Counted from the first letter of the stretch, positions 14,456 to 21,626 are shown. The stretch is DNA of 64,000 nt from Actinobacteria bacterium IMCC26256 (GCA_001023575.1 CP011489.1:1921001-1985000); one strand, 5' to 3'. Translations and numbers: made by a program. The notes: generated from the sequence alone by a model not told the origin.

Positions 14456-15723
14456 GCCGCCTCCGCATCGGCGACTTCTGACATGGCGGCGAGGGGCGTC
14501 CCAGTTTCCCTTTGGTCGATTCGCTCCACTGGCGGTTTCTCATCGCCCGCGAGCCAAGTACTGAGAATCTGTATCTCCTCGTCGTTGAGTATCCAGCCAA
14601 CTGCCGCGGCGCGTTGACTGTGGAGAGCCACCAGCGCGTGGATGTAGCCGTCTACGTTGTGACCCTCCTTCGCCTCGGTGTCGACACCTGCCTTCGCGAG
14701 TGAGCAATAAACCAATCCGATCACACGCCTTCCGATTATCACTCCACGCTCACCGAGGCGGTCTCGCACTAACCGAGATGCATCGCCCGGCGAATAGGTG
14801 CCGAGGTCCGCGCTGACAGAAGCGATCTCTGCCAACAACGGTGGCCAGCATTCGGTCGCGATCTCCGGCAGGTCAGCGATTTCGCAGAGGGCTGTGATCT
14901 CCGCAGGGAATCGGCTTCTCCACTCACTAACCCTTGCCAAGCCTGCAGCCGAGGAGCTCACTGGTAGGTCTTGGGTAACCGGCTCCTCTCGACTTGCAGA
15001 GTCCCCAGGTCCGACCTCGGCAGACACGCGGGTAGAGGCATCGGGTGCTGACTCGAGGTGGCCCTTGTCGCCGCCCTTGGCGGTGGGCGATCCAGTTATG
15101 AGCTGGAGCATCATGCCGTTGTCGATAACGGAATCGGCTGTGTTCCGGTAGGCCGCCGATGCCCGACTGGTAGAGAGGATGAGCGTGCACTGATCCGATG
15201 CGCGTAGCCGGTACATGAGTGGAGTGAAGTCCGCGTCGGAGGATGCGATGATGATTTCATCGAGGTTTGTACTCGCCATAACGTCAATGACATCAAGCAC
15301 GATGCGGATGTCAGCCGCATTCTTCTGCGCGGAGGTGAGCGCTGGGCAGTCAACGACCTCGAAGCCTGCATTGGTGAAGGCAGTACGAAAACGCTGGAAC
15401 AAGATCCGCCCGCCTTCGTCACTGGCGCGAGCTATGGAGCCGTTGGGGTTTAGGTAAATCTTGCGGATCAGGAAGTCGCGGTTTTTTCCGTTGTGGAAAA
15501 CCGCCAGTCGTTCTAGCCACTCCTGTGGTGAGCCAGCGAAGCGCAGCGCTGCAGCGGAGTCGACTGACCAGAGGCCCCCGAAAACATTATCGAAATCAAG
15601 AAAAATGGCTGAGCGCACTCGCGTGCGTGGCAACTCGTTCTCGTTGGGCATGGCGGTGAAGATGCTGTGGTTGACCGCATCGCTTAAGCGCTGCGGCTGA
15701 TGGGTGGTTTTTTTGTTTGTCAT
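14452..15723 (-). CDS. NYN-domain (PIN-like) RNase with C-terminal OST-HTH-like region
   Basis: A 423-residue protein whose N-terminal 170 residues are a NYN/LabA-type nuclease of the PIN fold. Acidic metal ligands are visible in FLDFDN (D43, D45), ADIRIVLDV (D138, D144) and SSDADFTPL (D163, D165). A linker of about 80 residues follows. The C-terminal 150 residues include DASRLVRDRLGERGVIIG and VGWILNDEEIQIL, which resembles an OST-HTH/LOTUS RNA-binding domain, though that call is weak. The frame is open from 15765, but the ATG at 15723 is exactly the +1 of promoter P6, so I take it as the true leaderless start. It overlaps the ATP-grasp start. It is a likely effector: RNA cleavage, perhaps with the Suv3-like helicase. 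Confidence 0.8.
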   Translation of the reverse strand: MTNKKTTHQPQRLSDAVNHSIFTAMPNENELPRTRVRSAIFLDFDNVFGGLWSVDSAAALRFAGSPQEWLERLAVFHNGKNRDFLIRKIYLNPNGSIARASDEGGRILFQRFRTAFTNAGFEVVDCPALTSAQKNAADIRIVLDVIDVMASTNLDEIIIASSDADFTPLMYRLRASDQCTLILSTSRASAAYRNTADSVIDNGMMLQLITGSPTAKGGDKGHLESAPDASTRVSAEVGPGDSASREEPVTQDLPVSSSAAGLARVSEWRSRFPAEITALCEIADLPEIATECWPPLLAEIASVSADLGTYSPGDASRLVRDRLGERGVIIGRRVIGLVYCSLAKAGVDTEAKEGHNVDGYIHALVALHSQRAAAVGWILNDEEIQILSTWLAGDEKPPVERIDQRETGTPLAAMSEVADAEAA

Positions 15724-15760
15724 ACTTAGAGAGTTCCTTTCATCGCGTTCTAGTGACAGG
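15724..15760 (-). promoter_or_regulatory. Island-type promoter P6 (leaderless) for the NYN/ATP-grasp genes
   Basis: Minus-strand CCTGTCACTA from 15760 and AACTCT at 15735-15730 with a 17-base spacer; the ATG at 15723 is 37 bases from the first C. This decides the NYN start against the longer frame. Confidence 0.75.
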
Positions 15761-15803
15761 TCCAAGCGAATACCGGTGTCATGCCCCTCTCGTAGTGAGT
15801 TCG

Positions 15804-15859
15804 TTGCCCGAGCAACCCTGGGGCAGGCGGATTAACGCCTGCCCCGTCGGGCTCGGGTA
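15804..15859 (-). terminator. Nested hairpin between the 67-residue gene and the NYN promoter
   Basis: GGGGCAGGCG (15820-15829) pairs perfectly with CGCCTGCCCC (15836-15845) over a six-base loop. Outside it TTGCCCGAG (15804-15812) pairs with CTCGGGTAA (15851-15859) with one wobble. It lies 85 bases after the stop of the 67-residue ORF and is probably its terminator, or a structured RNA element. Confidence 0.5.
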
Positions 15860-15943
15860 ACTGGGGTCGATCTAATAGCCCCTCATTGCACCTCCTCGGT
15901 CGGTTGTTTCGCACCTAGGTACCGCATGGACCGCGTAGGACAG

Positions 15944-16147
15944 TCAGTCCCCATCGCCGTCATCAGGCCCTCGGTCGAATCCCTGCCCATTTGTGCCCCT
16001 GATGTGCAGTGAGCTCGTCGTGACTCGTGACCCGCATGCTGAGGCCTCGATGTACTCACGCCGTGCCCACAGGAGCGGGACCGGGTTGTTGGTCGGCACT
16101 CCGGCCGGGGCCGGAGTCTGGATCTGGGTGGTGTGTAGGTATCTCAT
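15944..16147 (-). CDS. 67-residue peptide, candidate graspetide-like precursor
   Basis: A small ORF that a length filter would ignore; its ATG at 16147 coincides with the +1 of promoter P7, which is the main support that it is real. The N-terminal half (MRYLHTTQIQTPAPAG, then NPVPLLWARREYIEA) looks like a leader; the C-terminal half is rich in Thr, Ser, Gly and Asp and ends in GPDDGDGD. Alternating hydroxyl and acidic side chains are what graspetide ligases join, and an ATP-grasp ligase gene lies next but one downstream on the same strand. Alternatively it could be a tag processed by the JAB enzyme to expose a terminal glycine. Both are inference. There is no similarity to ubiquitin-like folds. 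Confidence 0.5.
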   Translation of the reverse strand: MRYLHTTQIQTPAPAGVPTNNPVPLLWARREYIEASACGSRVTTSSLHIRGTNGQGFDRGPDDGDGD

Positions 16148-16184
16148 ATCCGAATAGACACCGGAGCGACGTTCTGGTGACAGG
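16148..16184 (-). promoter_or_regulatory. Island-type promoter P7 (leaderless) for the 67-residue peptide
   Basis: Minus-strand CCTGTCACCA from 16184 and GTCTAT at 16159-16154, 17-base spacer, ATG at 16147 on +1. It is back to back with P8, 47 bases away. Confidence 0.7.
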
Positions 16185-16231
16185 TCGCCCCGATCTGCAC
16201 AGCGCGCGCTTTCTGCGACCAAGACCTCGGC

Positions 16232-16268
16232 GCTGTCACCAAGAACCGGCGTCGGGCACTATCAGCCC
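16232..16268 (+). promoter_or_regulatory. Island-type promoter P8 (leaderless) for the leader ORF and 99-residue gene
   Basis: GCTGTCACCA from 16232 and CACTAT at 16257-16262, 17-base spacer, ATG at 16269 on +1. Confidence 0.7.
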
Positions 16269-16334
16269 ATGCGCCGAGAATCCTCTACTTCCATCAGCTC
16301 GTCGTTCGTGTCGTTGGTCGAGCCGCGGAGATGA
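16269..16334 (+). CDS. Leaderless 21-residue leader ORF
   Basis: The ATG sits at the +1 of P8. The peptide begins MRRESSTSISSS and ends in VEPRR. Its TGA (16332-16334) overlaps the ATG of the next gene at 16331, giving the same ATGA coupling seen at the E2-like gene. The frame just before the overlap has GCCGCGGAG, which can serve as ribosome-binding site for the second ORF. Confidence 0.6.
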   Translation: MRRESSTSISSSFVSLVEPRR

Positions 16335-16630
16335 ACGGCACAACAGTCTCGTTGGGCGACGCCCTAGAGCGCGCAGCGAGATCGAGCGGAAGAACCCATT
16401 GGACCGAAGAACAGATTGCCCAGGTAAGCGGCCAAGCACACGAGTTAGGACTCGATGCGGTAGGTCTGTTGCGACTCCTCGACGCAGCCCGGATCGGCAC
16501 CTTCGCGGGCAACGCCCGAACTGTGCGCGTCTCTTACGGGCTAAACCACAGGACACTCGATCGCGTCCTGCGGCATCTCGGGTGCACGGTCGCCGAGCGG
16601 CGAGCCGCACTCGGTCTCCCACCACTATGA
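16331..16630 (+). CDS. Small unknown protein, possibly DNA-binding
   Basis: A 99-residue, mostly helical, basic protein. Helices around residues 8-18 (LGDALERAARSSG), 24-48 (TEEQIAQVSGQAHELGLDAVGLLRLLD) and 73-95 (NHRTLDRVLRHLGCTVAERRAALG) suggest a helix-turn-helix or coiled structure, but I cannot name a family. It is translated by coupling to the leader ORF. Sharing a divergent promoter region with the 67-residue peptide gene would suit a regulator of the island; that is inference only. Confidence 0.6.
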   Translation: MNGTTVSLGDALERAARSSGRTHWTEEQIAQVSGQAHELGLDAVGLLRLLDAARIGTFAGNARTVRVSYGLNHRTLDRVLRHLGCTVAERRAALGLPPL

Positions 16631-16678
16631 CTGCTTACCCGCTCATCTGCTCGTCCGAGGGCGCCACACAGGTGCCAA

Positions 16679-16715
16679 CGTGTCACCAGGGAGGCATTTC
16701 TAGTACTCAAGCAGC
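16679..16715 (+). promoter_or_regulatory. Island-type promoter P9 (leaderless)
   Basis: CGTGTCACCA from 16679 and TACTCA at 16704-16709, 17-base spacer, ATG at 16716 on +1. Confidence 0.7.
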
Positions 16716-17486
16716 ATGACCAATGACGAAACCAACAATGACGAAACTCCCAACAACCCCGACAAAGCCCTTGCCGCGCGCGGGCACGATGATGAGATTA
16801 GAGAGGCCATCCTGTCGAAGAGCGTGTTCGAGTTCATCTTCACGGAGTCCGATCTCAAGCAAGCGGTGACGGGCCAACTCCCGCGCGAAATCGCTGACGC
16901 CGCGTCTGTTTCCTTCGCATGCTTCGACGACGATCGGGAGTACGACTGGTTCGAAGATGACGTACGCGTCGACATCTTTGGCGGCGGCGGCCGTTACACC
17001 TTCATGGCTGAAGACGTCCGCGAAGCGCTAACGGAACTTCTGCTCCCTGCTCTCCGTGACCGTTACGTGCCGGCTGACATCTGGCCCGGGCGGAGCGGAG
17101 TGGACGGCGGATGCGCTCGCTGTTACGGGGCGGACTTCTCGAATCATGTGCACGTGCAATATGTGATCCGGCGTCAGATGGCTGGGACGAAGTCTCAGCG
17201 CGCCGAGGCGTGGGAGGCGCTGAAGTACGCCGAACTTCTCGACGAAACGGGACTAATTGACCGCAACGTGCTGGGCCTCGAAATGATCCGCGACGGCGCC
17301 TCGTCTAGGTCCGTCGCATTTCATCTCATCGGGCGGCTCGCTGAGCAGAGCGTCACAGCATTGGAGAATTGGTCGGTCAGTGACCGTGAGAGAGTCGGAA
17401 CGATGCTTGCGGACCTGGCGATGTCAACGCCGGAACTCTTCTTCCGGACGAGCATGGAAGCGTTCCAGCGCGCTCTTCCTTCCTGA
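16716..17486 (+). CDS. Hypothetical acidic protein, last intact island gene
   Basis: A 256-residue acidic protein with a low-complexity start rich in Asn, Asp and Thr. Residues 65-90 are strongly acidic (FDDDREYDWFEDDVRVDIFG). One CARC pair lies near residue 130, and the rest is helical (EAWEALKYAELLDETG). No family is recognised. The start at 16716 is set by promoter P9. It ends three bases before a recombinase fragment that marks the island edge. Confidence 0.7.
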   Translation: MTNDETNNDETPNNPDKALAARGHDDEIREAILSKSVFEFIFTESDLKQAVTGQLPREIADAASVSFACFDDDREYDWFEDDVRVDIFGGGGRYTFMAEDVREALTELLLPALRDRYVPADIWPGRSGVDGGCARCYGADFSNHVHVQYVIRRQMAGTKSQRAEAWEALKYAELLDETGLIDRNVLGLEMIRDGASSRSVAFHLIGRLAEQSVTALENWSVSDRERVGTMLADLAMSTPELFFRTSMEAFQRALPS

Positions 17487-17488
17487 TC

Positions 17489-17608
17489 GTGGGCGGCTTC
17501 GGTTTGTCGCACGCCGAGCTCCAGCACAGCTTGGGCCACAAGTCGCTCACAACCACGCTCGAGACTTACATCCAACCGACGCGCAGCGCGTCCGGGTGGG
17601 TCAAGTAG
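17489..17608 (+). pseudogene. Tail fragment of a tyrosine recombinase (integrase)
   Basis: Forty codons from 17489 to a TAG at 17606-17608 read LQHSLGHKSLTTTLETYIQP, the last conserved block of phage-type integrases: the histidine of LGH and the nucleophilic tyrosine in ETY. The Arg-containing parts are missing, so this is a remnant, probably left by insertion or rearrangement of the island beside a former integrase gene. There is no upstream continuation in any frame. Confidence 0.7.
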
Positions 17609-17782
17609 CGAGCCCGGGGACACATTCAGAGGGCGCGTTCGGCTTAGTCGCGATGCGATGTCTCCGAGTGGCTGCGCACTTATGTCTGCGACTCCGCGCC
17701 GGTCCCCTGGTGGCAGAACGTGACGGTTCGACCACTAGGAGCACACGGCGCGGTAGCAGTGCTAGATGGGCCTCGGCGAGCC

Positions 17783-17808
17783 AAAAGCCCAGTGTTTGTG
17801 CGGGTTTT
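17783..17808 (-). terminator. Weak hairpin after the acyl-CoA dehydrogenase
   Basis: On the minus strand AAAACCC and GGGCTTTT form an imperfect stem with one bulged base around an 11-base loop, immediately after the stop of the gene at 17810. The 3' arm supplies a short T run. The rest of 17609-17782 shows no gene. Confidence 0.4.
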
Positions 17809-17809
17809 C

Positions 17810-19033
17810 CTAGGAGATGTGGATCCCTGAGATGGCGCGTGCGACTACCAAGCGCTGGATCTCTGAGGTGCCCTCGAAGATGGTGTAGATCTTCGAGTCT
17901 CTGTGCCACTGCTCTACTGGGTGGTCCTTCACGTAACCAGCGCCACCAAGAATCTGAATGGCTTCGTCAGTTACCTTGACAGCGACTTCACCGGCAACAA
18001 GCTTGGACATCGAACCCTCGCCAGATGTGAACTGCTTGCCGTTGTGCCCCATCCAGCAGGCGCGCCATACGAGCAAGCGAGCGGCATCGATACTGATCTT
18101 CATGTCAGCAAGCTTGAACGCAATCGACTGGTTCTCGATGATTGCACGCCCAAAGGCCTTGCGATCTTTCGCATAGTCGAGCGCATACTCGTAAGCCGCT
18201 CGCGCGATTCCAAGTGCTTGAGCACCGACCAACGGACGGCTCGCCTCAAAGGTGCTCATTGCTGCCTGCACCTTGCTGCTCTTCCCCTCACGCGCACGTG
18301 CAATGCGAGCGTCGAGTTTCTCCTTGCCACCTAGTAGGCAACGACCGGGGACGCGAACATCATCGAAGATGACCTCAGCAGTGTGGCTAGCGCGGATCCC
18401 CATCTTTGAGAACTTCTGCCCCATCGAGAGCCCCTTGGTGCCTGGGGGAACAACAAAGGATGCATGCCCACGGCTCTTGAGCTCTGGCTCTACCGAAGCA
18501 ACTACTACGTGGACGGTCGGAACCTTCTCGATTCCACCGTTAGTAATCCATGTCTTCGCTCCGTTGATAACCCACTCATCTGTTGCAGCGTCGTAGACAG
18601 CGCGTGTGCGAAGCGACGACACATCAGAACCAGCATCTGCCTCGCTCACTGCGAATGCTGCCATGTGAATCTTCTCTGGGGTACCGAAGCACTCGGGGAG
18701 CCATTCGCCGATCTGCTCGGGAGTACCGCTACCGATGATTCCCGAGACACCTAGCGTCGTGCCCATAATCGCAAGGCCAATACCTGCGTCACCCCATGCA
18801 AGCTCTTCGCTCATAAGCGCAAAGGTGAGCCCTGTTGGATCGGCGAATGCGTTGGAGACAAAATCAAGTGAGTAGAGGCCAACGTTTGCTGCCTCCTGGA
18901 TGACATCCCACGGCGTCTCCTCGAGCTCGTCATACTTCGCCGCTACAGGGCGAATGACATCAACAGAGAAGTCGTGAACCCACTTCTGAATAGTGAGTTG
19001 ATCCTCATTGAGATCGAGGGAGAAGTCAGCCAT
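17810..19033 (-). CDS. Acyl-CoA dehydrogenase
   Basis: A 407-residue FAD-dependent acyl-CoA dehydrogenase for the first step of a beta-oxidation-type pathway. Signature 1 is FAVSEADAGSDVSSLRTRA near 130, signature 2 includes QILGGAGYVKDHPVEQWHRD, and the catalytic glutamate is in YTIFEGTSEIQR, as in short- and medium-chain enzymes. The ATG has a strong TTAGGAGG site. An operator-like palindrome lies 76 bases upstream (19109-19124). This is the first backbone gene after the island. Substrate cannot be told from sequence alone. Confidence 0.9.
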   Translation of the reverse strand: MADFSLDLNEDQLTIQKWVHDFSVDVIRPVAAKYDELEETPWDVIQEAANVGLYSLDFVSNAFADPTGLTFALMSEELAWGDAGIGLAIMGTTLGVSGIIGSGTPEQIGEWLPECFGTPEKIHMAAFAVSEADAGSDVSSLRTRAVYDAATDEWVINGAKTWITNGGIEKVPTVHVVVASVEPELKSRGHASFVVPPGTKGLSMGQKFSKMGIRASHTAEVIFDDVRVPGRCLLGGKEKLDARIARAREGKSSKVQAAMSTFEASRPLVGAQALGIARAAYEYALDYAKDRKAFGRAIIENQSIAFKLADMKISIDAARLLVWRACWMGHNGKQFTSGEGSMSKLVAGEVAVKVTDEAIQILGGAGYVKDHPVEQWHRDSKIYTIFEGTSEIQRLVVARAISGIHIS

Positions 19034-19396
19034 GGTGTTGCCTCCTAATAATTTCTGTTTGGTTAGCTCTGTTTAGGTGCCGAGTAATCCGCTCACTTCG
19101 GCCCGTAAGTTACCGGTCGGTAACCGAATACTACACGAGGAGTCGCTGAGCGCTCAAAGCATAGAAAGGCCAATATCCTTGAGTAATAGCCTCTAGCAAC
19201 CGTGCCTCTTGACACAGCAGTCTGAAAGAACCACTCTCTTTCAAAAGCATTCCCTTCAAGAACCATCCCAAGGCATATCTCTAGGCATAAGGTGAGAGGG
19301 AACTGAATCTCCAACGCCATGGGTAGGCGTATGACCAGATCTATTCGCCGGCCCCAATTTTTATGACTTCGACCACCGACATAAGGAGAATTTAGA
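19034..19396. other. 363-base gap with an operator-like palindrome
   Basis: The gap separates divergent genes (acyl-CoA dehydrogenase and cupredoxin lipoprotein). Apart from the palindrome and the AAGGAG site of the lipoprotein gene I see no gene; the minus-strand frame across it has no protein-like features. Confidence 0.6.
19109..19124. promoter_or_regulatory. Operator-like palindrome GTTACCG-GT-CGGTAAC
   Basis: A perfect inverted repeat of 7+7 bases around GT. Its form (TTACCG/CGGTAA) is typical of TetR-family sites controlling acyl-CoA metabolism genes. It most likely regulates the dehydrogenase starting at 19033. Confidence 0.45.
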
Positions 19397-19879
19397 ATGA
19401 AACGACAACTTGCAATATGGGTAACAATCGCCGCTCTCGTGAGCATGGGCCTCTCAGCCTGCAGTAGCAGCAGCGATGGGCTTCCATCGGCATCGACGGT
19501 CACGGTCTCTGAGTGGATTGTTCAGCCGAAACCTGCTGAGGTCAAGAATGGTCAGGTAAAAATCACCGCCGATAACGTTGGGAGCGAGGAGCACGAACTC
19601 TTGGTTTTTAGAGGAAGTAAAGCTGATTTGCCTCTAAAGCCTAACGGGGCCGTCGACGAAGACGCTGCCGAGGAGAATGTTGTCGGAGAAATCAGTGGCA
19701 TTGCAGCGGGTTCAACCAAGAGCAAGACGTTTGATCTTGAACTTGTAGGCGAATACACGATCTTCTGCAATATTGAGCACGAAGCAGTAACGGGAATGGA
19801 TGATGGTTCAGATACAGATTACGTTAGCCATTACAAAAATGGAATGGTCTCGAGCCTAACCGTTAGCGCTAATAACTAG
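19397..19879 (+). CDS. Cupredoxin-like lipoprotein, copy 1
   Basis: A 160-residue exported lipoprotein with a cupredoxin-like domain. The signal peptide ends in the lipobox LSAC (Cys about residue 22). Candidate type-1 copper ligands are the His in EEHELLVF, the Cys in YTIFCNIEHE, the following His, and the Met in AVTGMDD. Such proteins carry electrons or copper at the cell surface. An AAGGAG site precedes the ATG. A close paralogue follows 112 bases downstream. Confidence 0.75.
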   Translation: MKRQLAIWVTIAALVSMGLSACSSSSDGLPSASTVTVSEWIVQPKPAEVKNGQVKITADNVGSEEHELLVFRGSKADLPLKPNGAVDEDAAEENVVGEISGIAAGSTKSKTFDLELVGEYTIFCNIEHEAVTGMDDGSDTDYVSHYKNGMVSSLTVSANN

Positions 19880-19991
19880 ATCTCGCTGTACTAATTTCCT
19901 AAGCGAAGCGCCGTACGAGGACCTCTCTTCACGCGTAAAGAATCTGAGCTGCCTTTCAACTCTCAAAAGAGACGCTCGGTAGGCTTCGAGC

Positions 19992-20495
19992 ATGCTGAGA
20001 AAAAAATCCTTTGCAGTTCTAGTTCTTTTGATCTTGACAGGTGGGCTCAGCCTCGCAGCTTGCCGCAGCACTGAGGACACCACCAATCCTCCATCACCTA
20101 TCCCTTCAGTAGACGTGCTCGTCTCTGAATGGATTGTTCAACCCAAACCCAATGAGGTTAAGGCGGGGCAGGTAAAAATCTTCATCGATAACGCTGGGAA
20201 CGATGAGCACGAACTAGTGGTTTACAGAGGCAATAAAGTTGATTTGCCTCTCAAATCCGACGGGTCGGTCGACGAAGACGCTGCCGAGGCAAATATCGTC
20301 GGCGAAATTAGCGAAATTAAGCCGGGTTCAACCAAGAGCAAAATTTTTGATCTTAAACTCGTAGGCGAATACACCATCTTCTGCAACGTCGTGCATGAAC
20401 CAGGAATGGGTATGGATCACGGATCGGATACTGACCTTGTGCGTCATTATCAAAAAGGAATGGTCTCGAGCCTCACCGTTACCGCTAATAACTAG
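19992..20495 (+). CDS. Cupredoxin-like lipoprotein, copy 2
   Basis: A 167-residue paralogue of the preceding gene, sharing the VSEWIVQPKP block, the DEHELVVYRG His, the FCNVVHEPGMGMDHG Cys-His-Met group and the C-terminal KGMVSSLTV. The lipobox is LAAC. A TAGGCT element lies 12-7 bases before the ATG, so the transcript is probably leaderless. Divergence is concentrated in the signal peptide and in the loop before the terminal strand, which in copy 2 has additional His and Met residues. Confidence 0.75.
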   Translation: MLRKKSFAVLVLLILTGGLSLAACRSTEDTTNPPSPIPSVDVLVSEWIVQPKPNEVKAGQVKIFIDNAGNDEHELVVYRGNKVDLPLKSDGSVDEDAAEANIVGEISEIKPGSTKSKIFDLKLVGEYTIFCNVVHEPGMGMDHGSDTDLVRHYQKGMVSSLTVTANN

Positions 20496-20577
20496 ATTTC
20501 TCTGGTAGTTATCTAGTTATCAAGCAGAAGAGCGTTCCGGCGCTCATTGTTTGCTTGCGAATACTCAGATCCGCATC

Positions 20578-21021
20578 TCAACTCTCAGAAGATTCGGCTG
20601 CTTTTGAGAGCGAGTTTGCTAACCCTCGTATCAAAATGCGCGCCAGAACAAACTTCCAGAATGACCCTAGAAAACCTGGCCTTGCATCGAAGGTACCCGC
20701 CCACTCGATTCTCGTTCCGCTGCCTACCGGTATGAGCTGCACATCTGCGCAGTAGCCATCGATAGGCAGACCGCTTAGAAGTTGATACGCGAAATGCCTC
20801 GGTGGGTCGAAGAGTATTACCTCTTCAAAACTGTGAACTGGCCCAGCACCGAAATCACGGATCGCACCGACGCCGTGTGGGGCCGGCTCGCCTTCTCTCT
20901 TGTAGCGCGCAGCGGGGACTCGCGACCAACGTGGCCATGAAGTTGCGTCGGCTAGTAATTCCCAGACGCGTTCAGGTGATGCACTTGAATTCGCTACTAC
21001 TAGGAAACTCTTGCTACCCAC
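20578..21021 (-). CDS. SRPBCC/START-like ligand-binding protein
   Basis: A 147-residue protein of the polyketide cyclase/SRPBCC fold, a helix-grip domain binding hydrophobic ligands. It begins SKSFLVVANSSASPERVWELLADATSWPRWSRV, the usual first strand and helix, and has FEEVILFDPPRHFAYQLLSGLPI in the middle and a long C-terminal helix. No catalytic residues are assignable. It follows the DUF4395 gene by nine bases and probably shares its transcript. Confidence 0.8.
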   Translation of the reverse strand: MGSKSFLVVANSSASPERVWELLADATSWPRWSRVPAARYKREGEPAPHGVGAIRDFGAGPVHSFEEVILFDPPRHFAYQLLSGLPIDGYCADVQLIPVGSGTRIEWAGTFDARPGFLGSFWKFVLARILIRGLANSLSKAAESSES

Positions 21022-21030
21022 TCGAGTTGA

Positions 21031-21603
21031 CTAACGAATCGTACTTCTAGCGCCAGGATTCGCGCAGGCCACGCATACAGGCTCCGGCACGTATCCCCAT
21101 CGAATCAAGTATCCAAACATCCAACACCCAAGGCAGAATCCAGCGAAGGCCTCGAGTGAGGCGGCAATCGTAAGCAGGCTGATAACAACAAGCGCTGCAC
21201 TATCCGCTGCGAAACCAAAGTGAAGAACGAGTGCGGTCAGACTAAACGTGGCACCAATGCTCTGAGCGAATCTCTTGGGCGGGCCAGCCACCATGCGCTC
21301 TTCAAACGGAAGTCGATGAACAAGGAACTTCGTAACGAAGATCCCAAGCGGACTAAAGCGTGGACCACTTGCAACCCGTGCGACAAAACCGAAGGAGAGA
21401 GGAATAAGAATCCACCAAGCATGCGTAGCCAACAGTGCGACTGACATGAGTACGACACCGGTCGCCACGAGCCGAGCTGATACTTCGTTCACAGGGTTCG
21501 GGAAGGTCAAGATTGCTGGAAGCCGACCCCGAGCCTTATCTGGAGCACCGATCGACCCTGACGGCCCAGAACTTGGGGTTGCCGTGCTGGTAGTTGCGGA
21601 CAT
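21031..21603 (-). CDS. DUF4395 integral membrane protein
   Basis: A 190-residue membrane protein of the DUF4395 family. Characteristic stretches are FPNPVNEVSARLVATGV, GPRFSPLGIFVTK and the FCLGCWMFG motif with two cysteines in the last helix, plus a C-terminal CVACANPG. Four hydrophobic segments are visible. Family members often lie beside thioredoxin or sulfur-transfer genes, but none is present here. Function unknown. Confidence 0.8.
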   Translation of the reverse strand: MSATTSTATPSSGPSGSIGAPDKARGRLPAILTFPNPVNEVSARLVATGVVLMSVALLATHAWWILIPLSFGFVARVASGPRFSPLGIFVTKFLVHRLPFEERMVAGPPKRFAQSIGATFSLTALVLHFGFAADSAALVVISLLTIAASLEAFAGFCLGCWMFGYLIRWGYVPEPVCVACANPGARSTIR

Positions 21604-21626
21604 ATTCCAAGGGTAAACCCCAATAC

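Noticed and set aside
17609-17809. Possible tRNA gene as integration site at the island edge
   Set aside because: No cloverleaf or T-loop consensus could be found by eye on either strand here.
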